DNA of 64,000 nucleotides from a virus. The stretch spans positions 31,632 to 95,631 of IMG/VR virus record IMGVR_UViG_3300030419_007368, one strand, 5' to 3'. Below, one piece after another: positions 16,207 to 25,578 of the stretch; within the stretch, counting starts at the first letter, position 1, and each line of letters starts with the position of its first letter. The translations under genes and the position numbers were made by a program. The notes below the pieces were generated by a model. The model worked only from the letters and a program-made list of their open reading frames with translations. It did not search any database and was not told the origin of the DNA.

Positions 16207-19200
16207 TTACGCATCATACGCTTCAATGGTTGGGTTGTTGCTCATAAAGCCTTGCACCATCCAGAAGCCGTTTACAGAGACAACATCTATATAATCACCC
16301 GGGTGGCCAGCTGACCAAGTGATCTTACCGTCTGAGCCTGCAGGACCGGTTAATTGATCGGTATCCATGGCTGCATCGGTGGTATCATTGTTCACGGATT
16401 TAATCCAGCCGATCATATTGTTGGACGTTGATTTTAGGACGTGCGCGCGGCCTCCAGCTGAGATGAATTTAAAATGTACGCCGTCAGTATCTGCTGGCAG
16501 CGTTATTGTTCGTGCTGTATTCGAGGGCAGGACGATAATCATACCACTCATCGCAGCAGTAAGTGTGCGATCGGCTTGGACACCAAATACTGGCAGCTTG
16601 TGGCCCAGGCCAGCACAGAAGTGGTTGGTGAGAGGAGACTCGGGATTTGTTCTAGCAATCTCAGTCGCAGAACTACCGCTCATCGAGGTAATAATTAAAT
16701 TACCGGTCTCGTTGTCGCTCGACACATCAACCGACTGTGCTTCGATCTTTACATATTCAGTGTCTGTCGGAGTGCCATTGTCCTCTCCGTAAAAAGACAA
16801 GGTTCCAAGATAGTCATCATCCGAACCGTCGGTGCCGGCTGAATTCTCAAATCTTAAAATTGGGCCGCGAGCGTCTGCATTAGAATTCTTAAGTCTTAAC
16901 AGTGGGTTAGCTTCAGACGCGACAGTGGTTTCAATGAGCACTGTCTCGCCGGCAGTATCCGCCATGGCGTCATTTAAAACATAAAGTCCTCGGGCGCCGA
17001 CTGCGGCCGTGTTGTCGTTGTGAATCTTGACCAAGTCTCTAGCAGAGACATTAGCAGAATCTGAGGCGAGGTTCAAAATACTGCCACCCTGCAGGGCATC
17101 TGCTGAGATGGTAATAGCGCTACCAGTCATAAGCGAATCAGCAGTAACACTTACGACGTGCTGAGTCTTGTTAAGCGCGGTGATGTCTAAAGCTAGTTGA
17201 TTTGTAACATGGTTTTCAATTTTAACCGCGGTGTTGCCGAATTCAGCAGGACTTTCGACCTCGAACATTGCTTGTGGGTTAGCTGTACCGACAGCGACAG
17301 TTCCGGAAACGAAGAGGGCAGCATAATTACTGTCTCCACCTGTGACGTTGACGTCTAATCCAACATTATTAATTTGACCCGTGGCGTTGGATGACACAAT
17401 ATCAATGTCAATACCGGCCATCATGACAGATGAAGCGCCGTTGTTCGTTGCCGTATCATTTAGATCTAAATCAAGACCAGTAATTGCAACAGCTTGTGCT
17501 GCACCTACAGTGCCAGTCTTGTCAATGTCAATATGAGCAACAGTCGTTACTTGATTTGATGTAGCTGTGTTGTCAACGTCAATAAAAAGCGCCTTTCCAG
17601 TAGTTAAGGAGGTCGCAGAAACATCAATAACATTCGCAGTTGTATTTGATGCATCGATATCAAGCGCAACTTCGTCTACATCGTTATTGTCGATAAGTAA
17701 AGCAGGGTACCCGTTTGTGGAAGGGTTTTGGATGCTCATGGATGACGTTAGTGCGCCATGTATTGGGCTGAATTTCATGACATCAGTGCCGCCGGCTTCC
17801 AACACTAGAACGTCGTCCGCGGAGGCTCTAATTGAAGTATCATCATCAGCGTCCAAGTCAATGCGACCATCTCCGCCTATGCTAATTGATCCTTGACCAT
17901 TTAAATCAATATCGTCAACATAAAGCGTACGCCATGCGGTGCTGGATGAGCCAAGATCATCTGCACTATCCCCACCGGGCAAAACATTACTACCGGCCGG
18001 GTCGAGAATAATATCGCCGCCGGCGGCAAGAGTTGTGTTGCCTCCGTCAGCTACAGACAAAGAAGAATCATCTGCTGCGTCGTCGCCTTGGTCGGCGCTC
18101 AAGTATAAAGCTGCCGCGGCGCCATCAGCAACAGTTGTTAGATATACGCTGCCAGTCAAGAATAGGCCATTCGGAGCCAGCTTCATTAAATCAGTACCGC
18201 CAACCTCAAAATCAATTTCATCATCACTGGACGAACGGATAGAAGTATCGGCATCGACGTCGAGATCTAAGCGGCCTTGGCCGTTGAGGTCGACATCATC
18301 AACATATAGCTTACGCCAGGCGATGGTCGGAGAGCCGAGGTCGTCTGCACTGTCGCTTCCTGGTAGCACATTGCTACCGCCCGGATCAAGAATAATATCA
18401 TCAGCCGCAGTAACCGTAAAATCGCCCGAAGGTACGTCGATCGTAAGAGAAGAGCCCATCGAAAATGTTGCTTTTGTGGTACCGCCATCTTTAAAAATAA
18501 CGTCCGCTCCATTAGCGTCCAGCACCACGTCGGTTGACGACGAAAGAGCTAGAATACCAGTTGAACTAACAGTAATTGGCGAGCCGGCAATTACTGCGCC
18601 AGTCGACCCATCATGAGTAATAGTGAAATCGTTACCTGCACCCATGTTGAAAACTGCAGAGTCGGACGTCAGGGAAAGGTCGTCTCCTACAGACAGATCA
18701 GTCGAAAACTCACCTGAACCTGTAACAACCAAACCAGTAGAGATGTCGACAGCAGACCCTCCAGAAATAGGACCAACAACTTGCAGGCCGCCGGCAACTG
18801 TAGCGTTTCCATTAGTGGTCAAGTTTCCGGTGATAGTAACATTGTTGGGCAATCCGACTGTAACTGTGTTGCCGGTTGCAGATGTGTCAATCTCATTCGC
18901 TGTCCCTGCAATTGTAAGTGTCTCGCTGTCTAAATCAATTGCAATTGTGCCGGAGTCTGTAGTGACATCTAAGTCTTCAGCAGATACTGCAGCGTTAATT
19001 CTATCATCAATGGCTGCAGAGGTCATTAAGCTTGTGTTGTTGTCTGCGAAAGACTCAGCAGATGTTTGTATTGCTGTCACACCGACATTATCAATGGTAA
19101 CAGTACTATTAAAAGTTGCGCTACCTGTTACTGCGAGGTTGTCGTTAATAGATGTCTCTGATGTTGTATGTCCAATAGACACTGGAACGCTACTTATAGT

Positions 19201-20268
19201 GCCTACCTTGATGCCATTGCTGGTGCTCCCCGCAGATAATGTTATTCCGCCGGTGGAATTTGTCGCGGATAATGTTATTCCGCCGACATCTGAAACGAGA
19301 GAGATTGAATCATCTCCAGTGCCTTGGTTAGAGTTCACGATGATAGTTTCATCACTGCCTCCGTTGGCTTCAATTCTTATTGCGTTATCGCCATTCTTTC
19401 CTGAATATAGCCCTATACCGCCTACATCACTGACTAAATTAATTGATGCGTCGGTTGAATTACCTGCTGTGTTCGTACCAGTGCCTTGATCAGAATGGAT
19501 TGAGATAGTCTCGTTTGCCCCACCATCAGCCTCGATTTGAATACAACCTTCTAAGTTCGCTGTCGACCTAATTCCTACTCCGCCGGCGAGGGCTGTAAAC
19601 TGGATAGCCGACCCAGTAGGGCCGACGGATACGCCAGAAGTATTGGTTACTGAGTAAAGCTCCAGAGATGGGGTGCCATGCGGTGCTATAATTGTTTCAA
19701 CGGCGCCATTCTTTCCTAATTTTAGCGTCTGGCCATCTGCCAGGGTGGCGCCAACTGTTATAGAAGCAACAGTTGAGTCAATCGCCACTTCTTGATTCGC
19801 GTTTACATCAAGTGCACCGTCCAGGGTAAATGTTAGATCAGCTGCAGCGGCGTCATCGTCAACAGTCGTGAAGGTTGTGGCGCCGTGTGTGTCCGTTGTG
19901 ATGCTAAAATAATCCCCAGTATCACTGTCGTCCATCATCTTGAAAACAACATTAGCAACATCAAAATCGAAGACAGTCGTCGTGCCATCGTCCATTGTAA
20001 TATTATCGCCATCTGCAGAAAGAGCAATATCGCCGGCGCTGTCTATAGTCAGACCGTTTGGTGCTGTAAGTGTGTTCGCGGTAATGGTTACAGAATCGCC
20101 AGAAGCATCACCAAGCACCATAGTATTGGCTGACACTTTGAAGTCTTCTACGTTGACGTCCATAGTTCCGGTAACAAACAAGTTTCCGCGGAAATGAGTA
20201 TCGTCAGCAAGAACTGTTACCCTAGAGCCAGTCGCTGCAGTTATATTGTTTACGTAAAGTGTTCCCAT
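16207..20268 (-). CDS. Large beta-repeat fiber protein (1353 aa)
   Basis: A long, Asp/Gly/Thr/Ser-rich protein that begins MGTLYVNNITAATGSRV, the usual opening of marine phage fibers. It consists almost wholly of short beta repeats. A repeat unit of about 130 residues occurs twice: DIILDPGGSNVLPGSDSADD..AWRKLYVDDVDLNGQG at about 624-665 and a near copy at about 753-795. The 'LGS...AWR.LYVDD' element is common in trimeric fibers and spikes. The C-terminal 130 residues form a separate, less repetitive domain (GMIIVLPSNTARTITLP ... NGFWMVQGF), a candidate tip. No S74 peptidase chaperone is seen. It lies between the prohead protease and scaffold, so head-fiber and tail-fiber roles are both open. 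The ATG follows AAGGAAG. Confidence 0.8.
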   Translation of the reverse strand: MGTLYVNNITAATGSRVTVLADDTHFRGNLFVTGTMDVNVEDFKVSANTMVLGDASGDSVTITANTLTAPNGLTIDSAGDIALSADGDNITMDDGTTTVFDFDVANVVFKMMDDSDTGDYFSITTDTHGATTFTTVDDDAAAADLTFTLDGALDVNANQEVAIDSTVASITVGATLADGQTLKLGKNGAVETIIAPHGTPSLELYSVTNTSGVSVGPTGSAIQFTALAGGVGIRSTANLEGCIQIEADGGANETISIHSDQGTGTNTAGNSTDASINLVSDVGGIGLYSGKNGDNAIRIEANGGSDETIIVNSNQGTGDDSISLVSDVGGITLSATNSTGGITLSAGSTSNGIKVGTISSVPVSIGHTTSETSINDNLAVTGSATFNSTVTIDNVGVTAIQTSAESFADNNTSLMTSAAIDDRINAAVSAEDLDVTTDSGTIAIDLDSETLTIAGTANEIDTSATGNTVTVGLPNNVTITGNLTTNGNATVAGGLQVVGPISGGSAVDISTGLVVTGSGEFSTDLSVGDDLSLTSDSAVFNMGAGNDFTITHDGSTGAVIAGSPITVSSTGILALSSSTDVVLDANGADVIFKDGGTTKATFSMGSSLTIDVPSGDFTVTAADDIILDPGGSNVLPGSDSADDLGSPTIAWRKLYVDDVDLNGQGRLDLDVDADTSIRSSSDDEIDFEVGGTDLMKLAPNGLFLTGSVYLTTVADGAAAALYLSADQGDDAADDSSLSVADGGNTTLAAGGDIILDPAGSNVLPGGDSADDLGSSSTAWRTLYVDDIDLNGQGSISIGGDGRIDLDADDDTSIRASADDVLVLEAGGTDVMKFSPIHGALTSSMSIQNPSTNGYPALLIDNNDVDEVALDIDASNTTANVIDVSATSLTTGKALFIDVDNTATSNQVTTVAHIDIDKTGTVGAAQAVAITGLDLDLNDTATNNGASSVMMAGIDIDIVSSNATGQINNVGLDVNVTGGDSNYAALFVSGTVAVGTANPQAMFEVESPAEFGNTAVKIENHVTNQLALDITALNKTQHVVSVTADSLMTGSAITISADALQGGSILNLASDSANVSARDLVKIHNDNTAAVGARGLYVLNDAMADTAGETVLIETTVASEANPLLRLKNSNADARGPILRFENSAGTDGSDDDYLGTLSFYGEDNGTPTDTEYVKIEAQSVDVSSDNETGNLIITSMSGSSATEIARTNPESPLTNHFCAGLGHKLPVFGVQADRTLTAAMSGMIIVLPSNTARTITLPADTDGVHFKFISAGGRAHVLKSTSNNMIGWIKSVNNDTTDAAMDTDQLTGPAGSDGKITWSAGHPGDYIDVVSVNGFWMVQGFMSNNPTIEAYDA

Positions 20269-20334
20269 TATTGTGCTTCCTTAAGTCTATAAATAAATAT
20301 GTGTGAACATTAGAAATGACTTTTAATTTTTAAG

Positions 20335-21153
20335 TTAGAAATCTGAATCGAGATCCCTGATTTTTAATTTGCAATTTGCTCCCACTGTTAAACTAACTCC
20401 GGCTGCGACTGTTATTGGGCCCCATAAAACAAAATTATAATTTTCAGGCAGTACAGCGTTAGAACTTATAGTCGAATGATTTCCGAAACCTGCTGCAGTG
20501 CCAAGGCCTGAAAGTGTAGTTAACGGAGACACAACATTTACCCTAGAACCAGACAAAGCCATGCCTTTAGATGAGCCGGACATGGTCATAAAATCACTTC
20601 CGTTCTCGTCGTATTCTATGTACGAGTCTTTCTGGGAACCGAAATAAAGTTTCTTGTCATCAGATATATGAAAATTACCAGTCAACATTAAATTGTTGCC
20701 AGGAGAACCTCCATAATAATCAAAAGTAAAGTTGTCTGAACCGGAATGCATCGTTCCAGAGGCAAAAAGAACATGCTTATCGTTGCCAGAACCTAAATGA
20801 AAAGATCCGCTAGAAAGATCCCCCAGGACGATTGAAGCAATGGTATCCTCAAAGGGTAGCTTTATCCACTGACTTCCGGAGTAAATAACCCAGTCATTGT
20901 TATTCCAGTCATTAATGCTATCAATAGTTGTATTCAAGGAAGGTGTGGACGATCGCCACACTTGCCAATAATGACCGTCAGATGCTGTTAAATTTGTTGA
21001 AGAGTGATACCCGCCGTTAACCAACAGCGTGGAAAAACTACCGGATGCAGCGTGAGGAAGTTGAGAGCCTGTACCATCGTTTCCGATGGCGTCCCAGTTT
21101 CCTTGGTAGCGCGCTGCGCCGAGAAACGATATACTTCCTGTTGCTGCTGGCAT
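20335..21153 (-). CDS. Fiber-associated protein with sugar-binding-like N-terminal domain
   Basis: A 272-residue beta-rich protein. The first about 95 residues hold GNWDAIGNDGTG ... HYWQVWRSS ... INDWNNNDWVIYSGSQW, the aromatic-rich module seen repeatedly in phage tail fibers ('GNW.A....W..GDW.I..G..W'). The middle resembles the beta repeats of the flanking fiber genes (HISDDKKLYFGSQKDSYIEYD). The C-terminus NYNFVLWGPITVAAGVSLTV ends in a strand-rich cap. It sits 13 bp after one fiber gene and 66 bp before another, so the three probably form one appendage. The ATG follows AGGAG. Direct glycan binding is inference. Confidence 0.75.
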   Translation of the reverse strand: MPAATGSISFLGAARYQGNWDAIGNDGTGSQLPHAASGSFSTLLVNGGYHSSTNLTASDGHYWQVWRSSTPSLNTTIDSINDWNNNDWVIYSGSQWIKLPFEDTIASIVLGDLSSGSFHLGSGNDKHVLFASGTMHSGSDNFTFDYYGGSPGNNLMLTGNFHISDDKKLYFGSQKDSYIEYDENGSDFMTMSGSSKGMALSGSRVNVVSPLTTLSGLGTAAGFGNHSTISSNAVLPENYNFVLWGPITVAAGVSLTVGANCKLKIRDLDSDF

Positions 21154-21165
21154 TCAATCGGTCTC

Positions 21166-24100
21166 CTATGAATTTAAGTTATAGGCGGCGCTTAAGGGGA
21201 CTATTTTTCCTGCTTCCGAACTACTACTTACATCTGAAAAGGAAAAGGCGAAAACACGACCTTGTTGAGCGCCAATTGAGAAACCCGAGGTTCCGCCGCC
21301 CATGTCAGTAAAACCACTTCCAGGCGCTAACGTTACAGCATTAGAGCTTACGTTAATATATCTAAATGTTATCAACGTGTCTGTGCTACAATTAGGAATA
21401 GCTGCTACGACTTGAGCGGCTGTAGCTGTTGTATCTGTCTGGCTTGAATTTCGATTCATAGCTGTAAAGAAGCCATCGATTAGCTGCGCGGCTGTAATGG
21501 TTTGGCCGGCCGTATTGTTGCTCATAGTGTTGTTAGCAGCGTGAATAGTCGATCCTTCAATCTGCAGCGCAGGTCCAGCGCCATCTTGTGTTAGGCGCAA
21601 ACATGCAGCATGCGTAGCAGAAGCGTGATCCTGGTGTATATGAGCCAAACTGCGAACAGTGGTACTAGCACAGTCAGAAACGATCTTTAATGCTGCTCCG
21701 GACGTAAGAGCGTCTGCTGTGATATCAATTACATTTGCAGTAGTTACAGCATCTGCTGTGATGTCAATGACATCAGCATCGATATTTGCTGCCTCGACAA
21801 CAAGAGCGATTTGATCAGTGTCGTCGTTATCAAGAACGAGAGCAGCGGCGCCTGTGGACGAGCCATTTGCGATCTCACATGGCGCGTTAATTGTAACAAG
21901 AGAACCGTCAGAAGAAACAGAATCTAGAGAGATATCTCCAACATTTGTAATGTTTCTGTCTCCAAGATCCAAAGTACCAGCAATTGTTGTTGTAGAACCA
22001 GTACCTGCTCCGATCGTTACATCAATCTCTCCATCCGTTGCATGCTCCCCCTCTAGAGTCAGGCCGGCGGTGAGGGCAGTAGTAGTGCTGTCGCTTTCAG
22101 CAACAAAGAACTCTAGTTTGCCAGCTTCATCACCTTCATCAGATTCACTGATTGACGCGACAATCTTAGCAAACGCTGTATTGTTGTTTCCTTCGTCTTC
22201 ACCGTAGAACGTAATCTGACCCAGTACTTCTCCATCTTCTGTATCAGCGGCATCCTTTAAGAACTGCAACTCCCCTGAAGAAGTCTTAGTCGTGTGAGTT
22301 GTCTTTATAGTTAATACCGGCTTGCCGTCAGCAGAGTCTGCAACTGTGACCGCAGGGCCGTCAATAGTCACCGCGGTTGATGCATCAATATCGACAGTGG
22401 GCGCGGTGACGTTGATAATGGAGTCCGCATCAATTCCAAGCTCACCATCTGCTTGCTGTTGAATAAAGCAAGCGGAGTCACCAAACATAAGCTTAGTTGT
22501 TCCGATGCCGGATGCATCCGACAATAACAAGCCCGTATCGTGCACGTGGCTCAAAGTAACTTCACCATCAGCGCCGAAGAGCAACTTGGCCCCATCGGTG
22601 TTTTGCCAAATACTACCAGCAAAAGTTGCTAGTTTGTTGCTGTCCAGCTTAAGAACTTGAGACTGCGAAGCATCAGCATCTGTTGTGTAGAAAACTAATG
22701 ATGCGCCGTTTTCTGTGCCTGACCAAGCAGCGTCGCAAAGAGACTCGATTCTAGCTCCAACAGTAATTGTGTCTGAGGCATCTTCTGCGCCGGCAAATTC
22801 GATCACACCAAGTCGGTGGCCATCGCCCATGGCGGCGCCATCATCTGTAAACAATCTAAACACTGCGCCGGTATCTGCGGCGCTGGCTTTGTCACTGAAT
22901 ATTCTTACATTCGAATCATCGCCAGCCTGCAAAGTTATTGGACCAGAAGCATGACTGTTAAAAATTGTCATGCCTTGGTTAGCCGAAGCGGACCACTTAT
23001 TGTATTCAAGCAAGTTCGCTCCGCTGGTGCCAAAGGCAAGATCGTCTGCAAAACTATCAAATGTTAGATTATTAAGCGTTACATTGCCAGAAGTATCAAT
23101 TTTCAACGCTGTTACATTACCGCCGCCGCCGCCGCTCCCCAGAGCGCCTGTGCCAACATTAATCTCAAAAGCGTCTGAAGCTCCATCATTAACGCCCATA
23201 GTGTACTTAACAGTACCACCAAGTGCAAACTGAATTGCAGCATCACCGTCTGTTGCACTGTTTGTGATCTGTAGGTTCGTTGCTGCTGTATCGCTATCTA
23301 TCGTGACGTTGCCAGTAAAAGTTGCTAACTTATCAGCATCTAATGTTAATACCAGCGATTCAGTTGTTCCATTAGTAGTGTAAAACTCTAAGTCTGCATC
23401 GTTATTTGAGCCATCCCAAGCATCTCTACAAATTGCTTGAATGCGGGCTCCTACACTAATGGTGTTGCTGGTATCTTCTGCGCCAGCAAACTCAATCACA
23501 CCTAATCTATGATTATCGGCCATGACTGCACCATCGTCGGAAACCAATCTTATTGAACCACCTTCAGTTGCAGAGCTTGTTGTGGTGTCAGTAATCGTAA
23601 GGCCAGTCGTGTTGAGGGTTGTTCCAGCAGTTACATCAATGTCTAAAATACCCGCGTCAATATCTACAATGGAGCCGGCATTTGCGTCTGCATCAATGTG
23701 CACAGCAACACCTGCTGTGTGTGCAGAAACTAGCGAGATATGTCCGTCTGCCGAAGTTGTTGTAATCACAATTTCATCAGCGGCGTCGACGGTGATCGCG
23801 TCAGCAGAGTCGATATCCACACTGCCTGCGCTAGCGTTTAAGTGAAGTGCGCTGGCTCCTGTACCCGCAGAGGCTAATCTTAATTCCTGCGTACTGCCGC
23901 CGGCCACTGCAATGTCTAGATCTTTACCAGAAGCAGTAACAGTGAGGTTCGAGTCATCGGTGCCGTCTATAGAAACTGTAGTAGCATCAATCGCGATTCC
24001 AGTTGTGGCGTTTATATCAATATCTGCCGCAGAAGTAATATCAACTTGTCCAGAAGTAGTTGTCTTAAGTTGTGCCTGAGCAGCTGTGGCATTAAGGGTA

Positions 24101-24465
24101 ATAGAGTGACCGCTGCCGCCGGCAATAGAAATATTACTATCTCCAACGTTAATATCGTCTGCTGCAACGGCGCCTCCGGATGCGGCGGCGATGGAATTAC
24201 CATTAGTGATTCTTACGTCATCGCCGTCGTCATTAGTAAAATAAAGGTCGTTTGGACTATTTGATTTAACCCACAACTGACCATATGCAGCGGTGTCACC
24301 ATCAGCGTTCGCCTGCTCTTTAAGAGTAACCGCACCCTCAACAGTTAGTTTTGTTTTCGGATCAGTTAGACCAATACCAATTCTATTATTCGCTGCATCA
24401 ACTGATAAAGTTCCGCTATCGACTTCCAGATCTGTTAAATTTCCACTTCCACCCTTAAAACCCAT
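21166..24465 (-). CDS. Large beta-repeat fiber protein (1099 aa) with internal duplication
   Basis: It opens MGFKGGSGNLTDLEVDSGTL, then NNRIGIGLTDPKTKLTVEG, a typical fiber start that attaches to a baseplate or vertex. The body is low-complexity beta repeats rich in Asp, Ala, Thr and Ile. A block of about 75 residues is duplicated: HRLGVIEFAGAEDTSNTISV near 310 and HRLGVIEFAGAEDASDTITV near 540, each followed by an FYTT...LDADKLATF-type end. The C-terminal about 110 residues (NCSTDTLITFRYINVSSN...GRVFAFSFSDVSS) form a compact domain. Composition matches the 1353-aa fiber downstream. The ATG at 24465 follows AGGGAAA. Confidence 0.8.
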   Translation of the reverse strand: MGFKGGSGNLTDLEVDSGTLSVDAANNRIGIGLTDPKTKLTVEGAVTLKEQANADGDTAAYGQLWVKSNSPNDLYFTNDDGDDVRITNGNSIAAASGGAVAADDINVGDSNISIAGGSGHSITLNATAAQAQLKTTTSGQVDITSAADIDINATTGIAIDATTVSIDGTDDSNLTVTASGKDLDIAVAGGSTQELRLASAGTGASALHLNASAGSVDIDSADAITVDAADEIVITTTSADGHISLVSAHTAGVAVHIDADANAGSIVDIDAGILDIDVTAGTTLNTTGLTITDTTTSSATEGGSIRLVSDDGAVMADNHRLGVIEFAGAEDTSNTISVGARIQAICRDAWDGSNNDADLEFYTTNGTTESLVLTLDADKLATFTGNVTIDSDTAATNLQITNSATDGDAAIQFALGGTVKYTMGVNDGASDAFEINVGTGALGSGGGGGNVTALKIDTSGNVTLNNLTFDSFADDLAFGTSGANLLEYNKWSASANQGMTIFNSHASGPITLQAGDDSNVRIFSDKASAADTGAVFRLFTDDGAAMGDGHRLGVIEFAGAEDASDTITVGARIESLCDAAWSGTENGASLVFYTTDADASQSQVLKLDSNKLATFAGSIWQNTDGAKLLFGADGEVTLSHVHDTGLLLSDASGIGTTKLMFGDSACFIQQQADGELGIDADSIINVTAPTVDIDASTAVTIDGPAVTVADSADGKPVLTIKTTHTTKTSSGELQFLKDAADTEDGEVLGQITFYGEDEGNNNTAFAKIVASISESDEGDEAGKLEFFVAESDSTTTALTAGLTLEGEHATDGEIDVTIGAGTGSTTTIAGTLDLGDRNITNVGDISLDSVSSDGSLVTINAPCEIANGSSTGAAALVLDNDDTDQIALVVEAANIDADVIDITADAVTTANVIDITADALTSGAALKIVSDCASTTVRSLAHIHQDHASATHAACLRLTQDGAGPALQIEGSTIHAANNTMSNNTAGQTITAAQLIDGFFTAMNRNSSQTDTTATAAQVVAAIPNCSTDTLITFRYINVSSNAVTLAPGSGFTDMGGGTSGFSIGAQQGRVFAFSFSDVSSSSEAGKIVPLSAAYNLNS

Positions 24466-24476
24466 AGTCTTTTTCC

Positions 24477-24914
24477 CTATCTCATTGCATCGATGCCAGA
24501 TCCAGTAAGCTGGAACATGGCTGAGCTAGTAATAAAAGTAAGCGATGCATACAGTTGATATCCGGCGGCATCTTTTGGCGCTTTGATATATATCTCTTTG
24601 CACTTTATGTCAAACTCCATGGAGTCTTCATGGCTATCTAGAGAAATATAGTGATGACTTCTTGCAACATATCCAGCGGCTGTCTCCGGCACGAAGTATA
24701 TCCTCAAGTCGTTGGTCGAAGAGCCCGATCCAATTACTGTGACCTTTTTTGTAACATTTGGAAACTGTACTCTAACTTCTTCGCCGGCCTTGATGATGGC
24801 GCCCGTAACATAAGGATGCCCAGAAACCTGATATGAACCAACATTCCTTAAGCCTGCTCTAGGCGCGCCCTGAAACACAGGCGCTGATGTATTTTTGTCT
24901 GTCGGATGAGCCAT
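24477..24914 (-). CDS. Small beta-rich virion protein, unknown
   Basis: A 145-residue protein. A disordered N-terminus (MAHPTDKNTSAPVFQGAPRA) is followed by a beta-sandwich-like domain: HPYVTGAIIKAGEEVRVQFP, TKKVTVIGSGSSTNDLRIYF and CKEIYIKAPKDAAGYQLYASL. The ATG follows AGGAGAAA. It sits 11 bp upstream of the 1099-aa fiber and may be the connector that anchors that fiber, or a head decoration protein. No family is recognised; the virion role is inferred from neighbours and composition. Confidence 0.75.
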   Translation of the reverse strand: MAHPTDKNTSAPVFQGAPRAGLRNVGSYQVSGHPYVTGAIIKAGEEVRVQFPNVTKKVTVIGSGSSTNDLRIYFVPETAAGYVARSHHYISLDSHEDSMEFDIKCKEIYIKAPKDAAGYQLYASLTFITSSAMFQLTGSGIDAMR

Positions 24915-24923
24915 TTTTTTCTC

Positions 24924-25157
24924 CTACCTTTTATCTAGTTTTTTATTTCTTTGTGTGTTAGCTTTTTGTGCATTTTGGAGCTTTCTTGCTTTCTCCATGC
25001 GCCTTTTTTTGGAAGGCTTTATATAGAATCGTCTATCTAAATAGTCTTCAACTATCCTTTCTTTTTTACACTTTTTAATAAATTTCTTTATTAATCGATG
25101 GGGGCAACCACCGACCTCTTTCAAAGAAACTTCAACATTGACGGTTTTGTTAGACAT
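24924..25157 (-). CDS. rpsU: Phage-encoded ribosomal protein bS21 homologue
   Basis: A 77-residue, extremely basic protein that would join the small ribosomal subunit near the anti-Shine-Dalgarno end of 16S rRNA. Residues 20-60 carry the bS21 signature: RLIKKFIKKCKKERIVEDYL, then RRFYIKPSKKRRMEKARK, matching the family's '..FKR..EK.GI..E.R.R..YEKPS..RK+K...A'. The length fits bS21 (about 70 residues). Phage bS21 is known from marine phages, where it is thought to replace or compete with the host protein to favour phage mRNAs. The ATG follows AGGTG. It lies in the middle of the head-gene cluster, so it would be made late, with virion proteins. Confidence 0.85.
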   Translation of the reverse strand: MSNKTVNVEVSLKEVGGCPHRLIKKFIKKCKKERIVEDYLDRRFYIKPSKKRRMEKARKLQNAQKANTQRNKKLDKR

Positions 25158-25167
25158 AATTTAACAC

Positions 25168-25578
25168 CTATATTAGATCTCTCCATTTATTTCCTACCAA
25201 ATTCTGTATGTCGCTGATGTCGACGCCCCGGTCGTCAGATGCAACATTTGCGAAAGTAGAAGGTCCTGATTTTCCGGGGGCGTCAGGTATATTTGGCACT
25301 CCAGAGAACACATCGACACCCCCTACGTCGGCAGACTCATTAAGCCGGCGGATTCTCTCTTGTCTGTTGGCTTCATACCGGTCCCTCTTCTCTTTCAAAT
25401 CTTGCGACGGTTCTGGTGCTCTTTCTTTCTTGCTCGGAGCTTCAGTTAATACAGAAGATTGCAAGCCGCGAGCGACTTCCATTACGACGCTGGATAAGAC
25501 GCCCTCCTCTAACAAAATTTCTTTTACGGTTTGCTTTATTAAAGGCTTTAAAATCTTCTTAAGTTGATTTGTCTTCAT
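25168..25578 (-). CDS. Small head-region protein, unknown (possible prohead core component)
   Basis: A 136-residue protein. A helical N-terminus (QLKKILKPLIKQTVKEILLEEG) is followed by a charged central part (APSKKERAPEPSQDLKEKRDRYEANRQERIRR) and a Gly/Ser/Asp-rich C-terminal segment ending DIQNLVGNKWRDLI. The start overlaps the last 20 bases of the protease gene and has AAGAGAG upstream, so the two are translationally coupled. In T4 the protease gene is flanked by small prohead core genes (67, 68), and this could play that part. No family signature proves it. Confidence 0.7.
   Translation of the reverse strand: MKTNQLKKILKPLIKQTVKEILLEEGVLSSVVMEVARGLQSSVLTEAPSKKERAPEPSQDLKEKRDRYEANRQERIRRLNESADVGGVDVFSGVPNIPDAPGKSGPSTFANVASDDRGVDISDIQNLVGNKWRDLI

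Noticed and set aside
18623-19489. A 288-aa open frame on the plus strand, and a similar 225-aa frame at 17939-18616
   Set aside because: Mirror frames of the repetitive fiber gene. Ser/Val/Pro-rich composition comes from the complement of its repeats; no ribosome site.
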